DNA from: Chitinophagaceae bacterium
Lineage (GTDB): Bacteria; Bacteroidota; Bacteroidia; Chitinophagales; Chitinophagaceae
Direction: 5' to 3'
NCBI GenBank assembly: GCA_022841365.1
Contig: JALHRP010000001.1
Span: forward strand, 77,445-141,444
Length of the DNA stretch: 64,000 nucleotides
Shown here: positions 1 to 9,300 of the stretch, in pieces
Numbering within the stretch: the stretch's first letter is position 1
Layout of the letters: each line of letters opens with the position of its first letter
Notes under the pieces: generated by a model
Seen by the model: the letters and a program-made list of their open reading frames with translations, nothing else
What the model was told of the DNA's origin: nothing
The model's database searches: none
Position numbers and translations under genes: made by a program

Positions 1-27
1 ATTTAATAGATGATTGAACGATGAAGC

Positions 28-57
28 CCGCCGTGGTTGTGTATCCCGACCAACCAC
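28..57. repeat. REP-like palindrome, copy 1
   Basis: Seven-base arms GTGGTTG (33-39) and CAACCAC (51-57) flank an 11-nt loop. The leading block CCGCCGTGGT is shared with the palindrome at 35414-35442, so this looks like a degenerate member of the same dispersed family. It lies downstream of the minus-strand methyltransferase gene and may act as its 3' hairpin; there is no clear T-tract. Confidence 0.4.
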
Positions 58-78
58 ATATGTGTTTGTTGTGGTGAG

Positions 79-921
79 TTATCTCACCCTCCACCAAAAA
101 GATCCCCCATGTCTCTCCACACCCGGCAACTCTTTCCACACCAGTTGCAAAATTTGTTTTAACTCTTCATCTTCACTTATATAAAAATTTGCTGCAAGAA
201 TTTCATAACGTTCAGGATTACTTAACAGCATTGTTGCCAGCATATATTGTTCTGCATAAAAACGATTGCACATATTTTGCGGATAATCGTAGGGCAGATA
301 AATATCATGCACCTGTACAATCACTCCTTTTTTCAAACGGGGAATTACTTCCATAAAAAACCATTGCACATCGCTGTTGGCATGTAAGAGGTGTGAGCCA
401 TCAAAGAAAAGAATATCATCTGCTTCTAATTGTTCAAACAAAGCAAGTGGTGCCTGCTGTAATGCAACGTTGAGCCATTCGTCTGCAACGGCTGCAATTT
501 CTTTGCGTGGTGATGGATCAATACATGTAATACTGCAATGAAGATGTTGTTCCCTTTTTGCTTTTGCAGCCATCTTGGTACTGGTACCACTGCCAATCTC
601 CAGATAACGTTTAGGTTTTACAACAGAAAGTATGCTGTAAAGCATCAGCATATCTAAACCGGGCAAAAACTGATTGTTAAAACCGGGTTCTGTTGCAGAT
701 GCAGTTGACTGATCATCTTTCATGCTCAGAAAAATAGATTTCAATTGCAATCCCTGTTGCAGCAACTGCACATAATTGTTTTTATGCTGTTCAATGAGCT
801 GTAATAATTTTTGATGCGGCTGCTCTTTTGTATAAACAGGAGCAGGCTGCACCGTATAATCTAACTGTGCCAGTCTGCCGGGTCTGAAAAAAGCATTGTA
901 TATTTTCCTGAGCTGCTGCAT
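79..921 (-). CDS. Class I SAM-dependent methyltransferase (Methyltransf_24 type)
   Basis: Predicted cytosolic methyltransferase of 280 residues. The SAM-binding motif I YLEIGSGTST is at 106-115, the acidic residue that would hold the ribose lies in CIDPSP (133-138), and FFDGSH (172-177) and VHDIYLP (204-210) are the later conserved strands of the Methyltransf_24 group, which often modifies sugars or small molecules. There is no signal peptide. The first Met is used; nothing upstream suggests an earlier start. It is divergent from the FkbM-type methyltransferase at 1019, and the two may share a role in glycan or lipid modification, but the substrate cannot be read from the sequence. Confidence 0.8.
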   Translation of the reverse strand: MQQLRKIYNAFFRPGRLAQLDYTVQPAPVYTKEQPHQKLLQLIEQHKNNYVQLLQQGLQLKSIFLSMKDDQSTASATEPGFNNQFLPGLDMLMLYSILSVVKPKRYLEIGSGTSTKMAAKAKREQHLHCSITCIDPSPRKEIAAVADEWLNVALQQAPLALFEQLEADDILFFDGSHLLHANSDVQWFFMEVIPRLKKGVIVQVHDIYLPYDYPQNMCNRFYAEQYMLATMLLSNPERYEILAANFYISEDEELKQILQLVWKELPGVERHGGSFWWRVR

Positions 922-1018
922 CTGTTCTGTTTAAATTATCCTCAAAGTAAATCTTTCTTTTAAAAAGGGTTTATCTTGCTACTCTGTATTGTTGAAAAGT
1001 AACCTGTAAAAATCATTC

Positions 1019-1780
1019 ATGACCCAGTTGTTCAATACCGGTATTTTATTGAATCTTAAACGCTTAATTAAGAAGCTGCCCATTGCTGTTACACGTAACC
1101 AGCAATACGATGTACAAACCAAACAGATTATACAGCAGGTTTGCAAGCCCGGCAGTAATACCATTGATGTAGGCACACATACGGGAGATATTCTTGATCT
1201 GCTCATCCAGCAATCGCCCAATGGTGTTCATTTTGGTTTTGAACCCATTCCTGTTTTATACAATGCTTTGCAGAAAAAATATACCGGCAATGATCATGTG
1301 CAATTGTTTGATGTGGCATTAACCAATGAAGCAGGCGAAACCAGTTTTAATTATGTAACCAGTAATCCATCGTACAGCGGCATCAAAAAAAGAAAGTACG
1401 ATCGAAGCAACGAAACGGATACCGTTATTACAGTGAAACAAAATCTGCTCGATGAACTCATTCTCCCTTTCAGTAAAAAAATTGATTTCATTAAAATTGA
1501 TGTAGAAGGTGGAGAGATGGCTGTATTAAAAGGAGCTGCTGCATTAATTCAACGGGATCGTCCGGTGATTGTATTTGAATGCGGACTTGGCGGAACAGAT
1601 GTATATGATACAACCCCTGAACAACTCTTTGATTTTTTTCAAGAGCAGGGTTACGGTATTTCTTTGATGAAAGATTTTCTGCAATCAAAAAACTTATTCA
1701 GCAAACAAGCCTTTGCAGAGCAGTATTACCAAAAGCTGAATTATTATTTTATATCCTCTCCTCAGGAAGAAAGGTCATAA
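1019..1780 (+). CDS. FkbM family methyltransferase
   Basis: A 253-residue SAM-dependent methyltransferase. IDVGTHTGD (49-57) is motif I, FGFEPIP (72-78) the second motif, and IDFIKIDVEGGE (155-166) followed by FECG (186-189) is the signature of the FkbM family, whose members mostly O-methylate sugars or polyketides. The N-terminus is basic (LKRLIKKL, 13-20) but not a signal peptide. It starts about 100 bp from the divergent methyltransferase at 79-921 and ends before a strong terminator hairpin at 1869. The family is secure; the substrate is unknown. Confidence 0.88.
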   Translation: MTQLFNTGILLNLKRLIKKLPIAVTRNQQYDVQTKQIIQQVCKPGSNTIDVGTHTGDILDLLIQQSPNGVHFGFEPIPVLYNALQKKYTGNDHVQLFDVALTNEAGETSFNYVTSNPSYSGIKKRKYDRSNETDTVITVKQNLLDELILPFSKKIDFIKIDVEGGEMAVLKGAAALIQRDRPVIVFECGLGGTDVYDTTPEQLFDFFQEQGYGISLMKDFLQSKNLFSKQAFAEQYYQKLNYYFISSPQEERS

Positions 1781-1868
1781 GTTCTTTCCAAAAAAAATCA
1801 TCGAGTTGATAAGTGCAAAGAACTGAAGCTGAGTTTACAGTAGCACAAAAATAAAATCAGGGAACAAT

Positions 1869-1907
1869 CCCGAAAACGGGCAGTAATCGTTTTCGGGCGG
1901 CTTTTTT
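1869..1907 (+). terminator. Rho-independent terminator after the FkbM gene
   Basis: Perfect 10-bp stem CCCGAAAACG (1869-1878) / CGTTTTCGGG (1888-1897) with a 9-nt loop, followed by CGG and CTTTTTT. A second A/T-rich inverted repeat follows at about 1909-1937 (GTTACTTTTTTT / AAAAAAAGTGAC) and may help terminate transcription from either side. Confidence 0.85.
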
Positions 1908-1988
1908 GGTTACTTTTTTTCCGCAAAAAAAGTGACAATAAAAAACTGGAAGTACAAATTGGGTATGTAAAATTATAGCTGATAAAAA

Positions 1989-2726
1989 CTACCGCTCCTT
2001 CCTCGCAATAAATCGTTTCGCCGTTTCCTGTATATATAAATACAGTTCAATATCCAGTATCTGTGTGAGCAAATCGTACTCAGGCCGGTACAGCTCCATG
2101 TATTCATCCAACAACGCACCTTCTTTTAATTTGGTTAAACGTTGCACAATGGTTTTATTGAAACGGTAGTTGATATAGCGGTCCTGTTCTTCTTTAATCA
2201 ACCGTTGCTGAAACAACGCCATGCTTTTGTTCTTTCTGAAACGGAACACATTGATCAAAGCATCCAGATCAATACCTGCACTGGTGCCTGCTTCAGCATT
2301 TGCTCCTGTAAAACGCAAACCGCTTCTGTCGTTGTTAAATACTTTGTCGTACTGCAAACGGTTTTCAATAGAATCCTGCCGTCTGTTTTTTCCATACACA
2401 ATAATTTCTTTCAGTTGTTTGTACCTGCCGGGTACATGTAAGCTGATGGAAATATCAAACGCAGAAAAATCACGGATGGCTGCAACAGCAAATTTTTGAG
2501 TGGGTTTGTTGCGAAAGAAAAAGAACACCGAATCTTTTTCGCCTACATAAATACTGTAGTTGCCTGCACTGTCGGTAAAGCTCATGGTACCACAAGTGCA
2601 AATGACCTGCACACCCATTACGAGGTTGCGTTTGGTACTGTCGTACACCGTTCCGTTTAACTGAATTTGTGCAGTGACGGTTTGGGTAAACAGAATGACT
2701 GTTATATAAAGGAGTAACTTTTTCAA
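1989..2726 (-). CDS. Exported protein with carboxypeptidase-regulatory-like domain
   Basis: A 245-residue protein with a signal peptide (MKKLLLYITVILFTQTVTAQ, cleavage after Q20). Residues about 21-100 read as a CarboxypepD_reg-like beta-sandwich (LNGTVYDS, then SFTDSAGNYSIYV), the domain that heads many TonB receptors in this phylum, but no beta-barrel follows. The rest (about 105-245) is charged and helical, rich in R, K and E, and matches no family I can name. A CTC pair (Cys43, Cys45) lies in the first domain. It is probably periplasmic and may be a cell-envelope accessory protein. Function unknown. Confidence 0.75.
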   Translation of the reverse strand: MKKLLLYITVILFTQTVTAQIQLNGTVYDSTKRNLVMGVQVICTCGTMSFTDSAGNYSIYVGEKDSVFFFFRNKPTQKFAVAAIRDFSAFDISISLHVPGRYKQLKEIIVYGKNRRQDSIENRLQYDKVFNNDRSGLRFTGANAEAGTSAGIDLDALINVFRFRKNKSMALFQQRLIKEEQDRYINYRFNKTIVQRLTKLKEGALLDEYMELYRPEYDLLTQILDIELYLYIQETAKRFIARKER

Positions 2727-2790
2727 AACTGTTGCAATGATAAACCCTTCAGTTGAAAAAACAGAGCATGCGGTTCATTTTAGGAAGCTT

Positions 2791-3357
2791 TTATAAAACA
2801 AGCAGTTTTTCAATTTCTGCAGCAAAATGTTTGTGCTCTAAAGTATGAATGCGTTGCGCCAGCGTTTCAGCTGTATCATCGGGCTTTACTTCGCATGTTG
2901 CCTGAAAGATGATTTTGCCGTGATCATACAATTCATCTACATAATGTATACTGATGCCGCTTTCGGTTTCTTTATGCTCAATCACTGCTTCATGTACAAA
3001 GCGGCCATACATTCCCTTGCCTCCATACTTGGGTAATAAAGCAGGGTGAATATTAATGATGTGCTGCGGATAAGCCCTGATCAATGCTACAGGGATCTTC
3101 CATAAAAAACCAGCCAATACAATTAAATCAATCTGTTGTTCTTTTAATTCATCTACATACGCATTGCCCCGAAAGAATTGTTCTTTTTCAATAAGCAGTG
3201 TGGGTATAGCAAATTCTTCAGCAATTTTTAAAACACCGGCCTGCGGTTTGTTGCAAACAATGAATGCAATGAGCACCAGTGGATGCTGATGAAAATGTTC
3301 AATGATTTTTTGTGCATTGCTGCCCGCCCCTGATGCAAAAATGGCTACTCGTGTCAT
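2791..3357 (-). CDS. purN: Phosphoribosylglycinamide formyltransferase (GART)
   Basis: PurN transfers a formyl group from 10-formyltetrahydrofolate to GAR, the third step of de novo purine synthesis, in the cytosol. The 188-residue length fits the short bacterial enzyme. Visible motifs are FASGAGSNAQ (7-16) for phosphate binding, LAGFLWKIP (81-89), the catalytic stretch NIHPALLPKYGGKGMYG with Asn102 and His104, and DELYDHG (141-147) where Asp145 aligns with the catalytic Asp of E. coli PurN. It is divergent from the TPR gene at 3467 and not in a visible pur operon. Identification is firm. Confidence 0.95.
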   Translation of the reverse strand: MTRVAIFASGAGSNAQKIIEHFHQHPLVLIAFIVCNKPQAGVLKIAEEFAIPTLLIEKEQFFRGNAYVDELKEQQIDLIVLAGFLWKIPVALIRAYPQHIINIHPALLPKYGGKGMYGRFVHEAVIEHKETESGISIHYVDELYDHGKIIFQATCEVKPDDTAETLAQRIHTLEHKHFAAEIEKLLVL

Positions 3358-3466
3358 CTGGTTTTTTTATGGTTCGTTTTGGCAGATGGAACCTCCACCT
3401 TTCATTTTTCTTTTTTTTGAAGTGAAGAAGCTCATTTCATTGCGTGCAAAATTGTAACTTTCTGCA

Positions 3467-4381
3467 ATGCTAAAACTATTTCTTTTTTGTACCCTGATGA
3501 TTATAGTTCATCAACTTCCTGCACAATACACAATCTGTAATGGCAAATCCTATGCTGCTCCATCTTTTTCTGCTTCAGCTTTACAACAACTGAACGATCA
3601 GTTGCAGCAGGCAAAAATAAAATACGACAAAGACAGTAGCAAGGGTGATCATATTATTTGGTATGGACGAAGGTTGGCTTATCTGGCCCGGTACGACGAA
3701 GCAATTGCTGTTTTCAGTAAAGGAATTGCACTTCACCCAACCGATGCAAGAATGTACCGGCACCGTGGGCATCGCTACCTTACTACCCGTTGTTACAATA
3801 AAGCCATTGCCGATTTTGAAAAAGCGGCTGAGTTAATCAAGGGCAGGGAAGATGAGATTGAGCCCGATGGCATACCCAATGAAAAAAATATTCCAACCAG
3901 TACGCTGCAGTCCAACATCTGGTATCATCTGGGACTGGCTTATTATCTGCAAAACAGTTTAGAGAAAGCAGAAGCAGCTTACAGGCAGTGTTTACTGGTT
4001 TCAAATAACCCGGATATGTATGTGGCAACAGCCAACTGGTTATATATTACGTTGTGGAAGCTGAATAAAGTAAAAGAGGCTGAAGCGGTACTTAAAAAGA
4101 TTAAGAAGAAAATGAACCTCATTGAAAACACCGATTACCATACCATCTTATTAATCTACAAAGGGCTGCAACGACCGGCTGAAATAAGAACAAAGTTTTT
4201 AGATGAAACCCATCCCATGTCGAATCCGGCAATTGGTTTTGCACTTGGTAATTATTATATCAGTATTGGTCATGCTGCAGAAGGAGTAGATCTGCTGGGC
4301 AGAGTAATAGCTGGCGGTCAATGGGGAAGCTTTGGTTATATGGCGGCTGAACTGTTGCTGGAAGAGTTAGGACAACGTTAG
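3467..4381 (+). CDS. Exported TPR-repeat protein
   Basis: A 304-residue protein with a signal peptide ending about LPAQ (residue 20). TPR-like helices are visible at about 70-120 (DEAIAVFSKGIALHPT, then YNKAIADFEKAAELI) and 150-185 (IWYHLGLAYY, LEKAEAAYRQCLL). TPR arrays bind partner proteins, so a periplasmic scaffold role is likely, but no partner is indicated by the neighbours. A promoter-like TAACTTTC sits at 3455-3462, so close to the start codon that the mRNA could be nearly leaderless; this is only a suggestion. Specific function unknown. Confidence 0.75.
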   Translation: MLKLFLFCTLMIIVHQLPAQYTICNGKSYAAPSFSASALQQLNDQLQQAKIKYDKDSSKGDHIIWYGRRLAYLARYDEAIAVFSKGIALHPTDARMYRHRGHRYLTTRCYNKAIADFEKAAELIKGREDEIEPDGIPNEKNIPTSTLQSNIWYHLGLAYYLQNSLEKAEAAYRQCLLVSNNPDMYVATANWLYITLWKLNKVKEAEAVLKKIKKKMNLIENTDYHTILLIYKGLQRPAEIRTKFLDETHPMSNPAIGFALGNYYISIGHAAEGVDLLGRVIAGGQWGSFGYMAAELLLEELGQR

Positions 4382-4457
4382 CAGCTTTCCTTCTATTTCC
4401 CCCACGTGTAAAGAACGGTGCAGTATAATATATCTAAACTTGTGCGATTACAAATTC

Positions 4458-4516
4458 AACACAAAGAACAAACTCTCCATTTTTTTAAAACTTATTAAAT
4501 AAGTTGGCTTTGTGTT
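4458..4516. terminator. Nested inverted repeats between convergent genes
   Basis: Outer arms AACACAAAG (4458-4466) and CTTTGTGTT (4508-4516) are perfectly complementary, and they enclose the inner palindrome ACTTATTAAATAAGT (4490-4504). The element lies between the convergent TPR gene and the small membrane-protein gene and could terminate transcription from both sides. There is no classical GC-rich stem. Confidence 0.4.
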
Positions 4517-4519
4517 ATG

Positions 4520-4550
4520 CAAAAGTCCCCCTTTGGGGGATTTAGGGGGC
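4520..4550. repeat. Short palindromic repeat, copy 1 (CCCCTAAATCCCCC family)
   Basis: Read on the minus strand this has the same core, GCCCCCTAAATCCCCC followed by AAAGGGGGACTT, as copies at 9548 and 11199. It holds a tight CCCCC-AAA-GGGGG hairpin. Here the repeat supplies the last codons and the TAA stop (4542-4544) of the adjacent minus-strand gene, so the repeat has shaped the C-terminus of a protein. Confidence 0.75.
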
Positions 4551-4832
4551 TTTCTTTACCAATCCCATTCGTTTACCCATTTTACGGAGATAGTTGCTGA
4601 AAAAACGAAACTGTCCAAACGGAAAACTAACCAGCATCACCATCATCGGCCATAACAAAGTAACCAGTAAAATGTACACCGGTACTGCAATCCAAGGGTT
4701 TTCAATTCCAAACAAAGGCATCAAACGCTTGCCTATATAGCCGGTTAAACTTCCACCAATGGCAAAGGTGCAGAGTATAAGGAGTAATTGCCAACCGCTT
4801 ACTTTCCATTTGTTGCGAAGCTTTTGAAACAT
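4542..4832 (-). CDS. Small two-TM membrane protein (DUF6787-like)
   Basis: A 96-residue protein with a basic N-terminus (KLRNKWKVSGWQ), two hydrophobic helices at about 14-33 (LLLILCTFAIGGSLTGYIG) and 48-68 (WIAVPVYILLVTLLWPMMVML), and a basic tail. It resembles the DUF6787 proteins of Bacteroidota, which have no assigned function. The stop codon lies inside a dispersed palindromic repeat, so the final residues (KKAP) probably derive from that element. Likely inner membrane. Confidence 0.7.
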   Translation of the reverse strand: MFQKLRNKWKVSGWQLLLILCTFAIGGSLTGYIGKRLMPLFGIENPWIAVPVYILLVTLLWPMMVMLVSFPFGQFRFFSNYLRKMGKRMGLVKKAP

Positions 4833-4986
4833 GCGTACAAAAATGGGCGAAAAACTTTGTTTAACGTTCTGCGGTTACAGAAAACTTTTAAAAGTGAATT
4901 TTTTTAATTGATTTTACATGTGATGATTGAAGAGGATGAAAATGTTCACTTTACAAGTCATAACTAAGTAAAAAATTTTTTCAATG

Positions 4987-5021
4987 TGTGGATATTATGT
5001 CAGTATCCTCCCCTAAATTTG
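4987..5021 (+). promoter_or_regulatory. Promoter of the act-cta respiratory operon
   Basis: TAAATTTG at 5014-5021 is an exact match to the Bacteroidota -7 box TAnnTTTG. A TGTG at 4987-4990 lies 23 bp upstream as a weak -33 box. Transcription would start near 5028, giving a leader of about 45 nt before the actA start codon. This is the only strong promoter box I found ahead of the operon. Confidence 0.6.
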
Positions 5022-5073
5022 CAGCCTGTACACACAGGATATTCTTCCTAATCACAATAGGTTCCAGAACGTT

Positions 5074-6312
5074 ATGAATCAACCAAAATTATTACTCCGC
5101 AGGTCGCTCACTTTTTGTTTGGTACTTGTTTCATTATTCATGGCCAATCAGGCTTTTGCGCAGGATGGCAAAGCATTGTTCCAGGCGAACTGTGCAAGCT
5201 GCCATGCGGTTGGAAAAAAATTAACCGGTCCTGCATTGGCCGGCTTAGAAGGAAGGGGCTCCTGGAGCGACCGTAAAAAATTATATGCCTGGATTCGTAA
5301 CCCGGCAGGTTTTGCAAAAACTGATGCATACGCCGCAGGGTTAATTAAGGAATATGGTGTATTGATGACTGCTTTCCCCGGTTTGAGCGATAAAGAAATT
5401 GATGCGGTTGTTACGCATGTTAATACAGAAGCGAATAAGAAGCCGGATGTGCCTACAGGCGATCCTGCCTTAGTTGAAGAAGAAGATAACTCTCTTCTCT
5501 ACGGTATACTTGCATTGGTACTCGCAGTCATTGCATTGATCTTATTACAGATTAACAGCAACCTCCGTAAGTTAACCGACGAAAAAGAAGGTGTAAACCG
5601 TCCTGAGCCGGTTGCTTTCTGGAAAAACAAAGCCTACATGGCTACATTAACCATTGTTCTCTTTATTGTTGCAGGATTTTTCCTTGCACAGGGTGCAATT
5701 GGTTTAGGCCGCCAGACAAATTATCAACCGGAACAACCCATTTACTATTCACATAAAGTACACGCAGGTGTAAACCAGGTAAACTGTTTATACTGTCATG
5801 GTGGTGCAATGGAAGGCAAGCATGCTAACATCCCAAGTGTAAATGTTTGTATGAACTGTCACATGGCCATCAACGAATACAAAGGACCAAAGATGGTTCG
5901 TGAAGATGGTACAGAAGTAAACGGTACTGCCGAAATTCAAAAATTATACAGCTACGCCGGCTGGGATCCTGCAACAAATAAATATACCAAACCGGGAAAA
6001 CCTATTGAGTGGATCAAGATTCACAACCTGCCCGATCATGTATATTTCAACCACTCACAACATACCAAAGCAGGTGGTGTACAATGCCAAACCTGTCATG
6101 GTGAAATCCAGAACATGGGCGAAGTGTACCAGTTCAGCAACCTGAGCATGGGCTGGTGTATTAACTGTCATCGTGAAACCAATGTTAAGTTTAAAGAGAA
6201 CGGGTTTTACAGCATGTACGAGAAGTTCCATAACGACATTAAGAATGGAAAAATGGACAGCGTAACCGTTGAGAAAATTGGCGGAACAGAGTGTCAGAAA
6301 TGTCACTATTAA
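5074..6312 (+). CDS. actA: Alternative complex III subunit ActA with N-terminal cytochrome c domain (six CXXCH)
   Basis: Multiheme c-type cytochrome of alternative complex III (ACIII), which oxidises menaquinol and passes electrons towards the terminal oxidase. The 412 residues begin with a signal peptide (cleavage near FAQ30). A single-heme domain follows (CASCH 40-44, likely axial Met99), then helices at about 141-162 and 187-208, then the pentaheme domain with CXXCH at 238, 259, 338, 362 and 407. Five hemes is what I know for ActA of Rhodothermus; the extra front domain, tethered by membrane helices, could hand electrons to the CuA site of the oxidase encoded downstream. It is the first gene of the operon. 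Confidence 0.93.
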   Translation: MNQPKLLLRRSLTFCLVLVSLFMANQAFAQDGKALFQANCASCHAVGKKLTGPALAGLEGRGSWSDRKKLYAWIRNPAGFAKTDAYAAGLIKEYGVLMTAFPGLSDKEIDAVVTHVNTEANKKPDVPTGDPALVEEEDNSLLYGILALVLAVIALILLQINSNLRKLTDEKEGVNRPEPVAFWKNKAYMATLTIVLFIVAGFFLAQGAIGLGRQTNYQPEQPIYYSHKVHAGVNQVNCLYCHGGAMEGKHANIPSVNVCMNCHMAINEYKGPKMVREDGTEVNGTAEIQKLYSYAGWDPATNKYTKPGKPIEWIKIHNLPDHVYFNHSQHTKAGGVQCQTCHGEIQNMGEVYQFSNLSMGWCINCHRETNVKFKENGFYSMYEKFHNDIKNGKMDSVTVEKIGGTECQKCHY

Positions 6313-6386
6313 TATATACCTGATTCTGATTTTAATCCGGTGTGGAGTCGAAGGACAAATTTTCAAATTAGCTATCAAGCAAGCAT

Positions 6387-9300
6387 ATGAGTAAAAAATA
6401 TTGGCAAAGTTTCGGAGAGCTGAACAATACAAAGGCATACAATGCAGATGCAGAGAATGAGTTTAAAGAAGATCTGCCTTTTGAAATGAACGACAGCGGT
6501 GCAAAAGCACCCCGCCGTGACTTTCTGAAATATCTTGGCTTCAGCACAGCAGCTGCTACATTGGCTGCCAGTTGCGAAATTCCGGTAAAAAAAGCCATTC
6601 CTTTTTTAAACAAACCCGCTGATATTGTACCGGGTGTTGCTAATTATTATGCCACCACGTTTGTGCAGGATGGTGATGTTGTTCCGGTGTTGGCGAAAGT
6701 GAGAGATGGCCGCCCCATTAAGCTCGAAGGAAATGAAATGGGCTTTACTAAAGGCGCTACATCTCAACGTGTACAGGCTTCTGTGTTGAGTTTATACGAT
6801 ACGGCACGTGTACGTTTCCCGATGGAAAAATCGGCCGATGGTTTTAAAGAAGCTCCTACTTACGAAGCAGTAGATAAAAAAATTGCTGCTGCATTAGCTG
6901 CTGCAGGCAGTAAGCAAATTGTATTATTAAGTTCTACTATCAACTCACCATCTGTAGCAGCAGTGATTGATGAGTTCAAAGCAAAATATCCCACTTTCAA
7001 ACATGTAACATACGATGCAGTTTCTTACAGCGGTATGTTGCAGGCCAACGAAGTTTCTTACGGCAGCCGGTTTATACCTTCATATCATTTCGATCAGGCA
7101 AAAGTGATTGTAAGCTTTGGTGCTGATTTCTTAGGAACATGGCTCAGCCCTGTTGAATTTGCAAAACAATTTGCAGCAGGAAGAAGAATTGATGAGAAAA
7201 ACCCAACCATGAACCGTCACTTTCAGTTCGAAAGTATGTACAGCATGACGGGTGCAAGTGCCGATGAACGTTATACACACAAACCAAGTGAGCTGGGTGC
7301 TGCTTTATTAGCACTCTATGCAAAAGTGGGTGGAGCAGTTACTGCGCCTGCCATTGCAGATAAGCGTTTGGCTGCAGGAATTGACGCTGCTGCAAAAGAA
7401 TTACTGGCAGCAGGCGGAAATGCACTTGTTGTTGGCGGAAGCAACGATGTAAACGCACAAATTTTAATTAACGCTATTAATGATAAGATCGGCGCCAATG
7501 GCAAAACGATCAACTTTGGTACAACTGTAAACTACCGTAAGGGAGTTGATGCTGACATGGAGCAACTGGTGAATGATATGAATACAGCTGATGTTGCAGT
7601 TTTGCTCGTACACGGCGCAAACCCTGTTTACACCTATCGTGACAGTAAGAAGTTTGCAGATGGTTTAAAGAAAGTTGGTTTATCGGTTTCTTTTAATGAA
7701 AGAGAAGATGAAACAACCGAACTCTGCAACTATGTATTGCCTGATCATCATTATCTTGAAAGCTGGGGCGATGCTGAAGCTAAAGCAGGTTACACTTCTT
7801 TTATTCAACCTACGATTCATCCTTTATTTAAAACAAGAGCATTTGCAACTTCATTGTTGAAGTGGAGTGGAAGTACAGTTCCTGATTACGAAACTTATTT
7901 CAAAAACTACTGGATTACTAAACTTGGCGGACAGCTTGCTTTTGATAAAGCATTACAGGATGGTATTATGGAACCCGCTGCTCCTGTTGTTGCAGGTGCT
8001 TCTTTCAACGGATCTGCATTAACAGATGCTGTTGCAAAACTGAGCGCTGTAAAAAAAGCAGGGAAGTACGAACTGGTGATTTATCAGAAAGTAAGTATTG
8101 GTGATGGTAAAATGGCCAACAACCCATGGTTGCAGGAAATGCCTGATCCTATTACAAGAGCTTGCTGGGATAACTATGCAATCATTTCTCCTGAAACAGC
8201 TAAGCAGTTTGGGTATGAAACATCATCTGAATTAGATGCATACGAAGTAGAACCGGCAAAGCGTGTAGTGAAAATAACTGCGGGAGGAAAATCAATTGAA
8301 CTTCCGTTGATCATTGTTCCCGGTACAAATAATCATACTGTTGCAATTGCAACAGGTTATGGCCGCAGCCAGAAAGTAGGAAGAGCAGCATTCGGCGCAG
8401 GTAAAAATATTTATCCAATGGTTGGCTTTAACGGCCAGACATATGAATACACTGTTAGCGATGTAACGGTTGAAAAAACAACTTTGGACGATTACCCAGT
8501 TGCGCAGATGCAGACACACAGTACTTATGGTAACCGTGTGGAAGTAGTGAAAGAAACCAGTCTGTCAGTACTCAAAAAAGATCCGAAACATTTCCTCAAC
8601 GAACGCTATGCTGAGTTGAAAGATTATGGCGGTGTGGATCTGGAAAAATTTGAAAAAGAAGGAACACTGTATCCTGTATTTGATAAGCCCGGCATTAAAT
8701 GGGGAATGAGCATTGATCTCAACACCTGTAATGGTTGCGGCGCCTGTGTGGTAGCATGTAGTGCAGAAAACAACGTTTCAGTTGTAGGTAAAAACCAGGT
8801 GGCGAAATTCCATGATATGCATTGGTTGCGTATTGACCGTTATTTCAGCGGCGATATGGAAAACCCGGATGTGGTGTTTCAACCTATGCTTTGCCAGCAC
8901 TGTGATAACGCTCCTTGTGAAAACGTTTGTCCGGTAGCAGCAACCAACCACAGCAGCGAAGGATTGAACCAGATGACGTATAACCGTTGTATCGGTACAA
9001 GATATTGTGCCAACAACTGTCCGTATAAAGTTCGTCGCTTTAACTGGCACGACTGGAATGGTGCAGACAGCTTTAAAGACAATCAGCAACCATTGGTTGA
9101 GTACGGAAGAATCAATGAAGTAACGCTTGACATGAACGAAGAACTTACACGCATGGTGTTGAATCCGGATGTAACTGTCCGCAGCCGTGGTGTAATTGAA
9201 AAATGTTCGTTCTGCGTACAGCGTTTGCAGGAAGCAAAACTCAATGCAAAGAAAGACAGCCGTCCGATGGTTGACAGCGATATTAAAACAGCTTGTCAGC

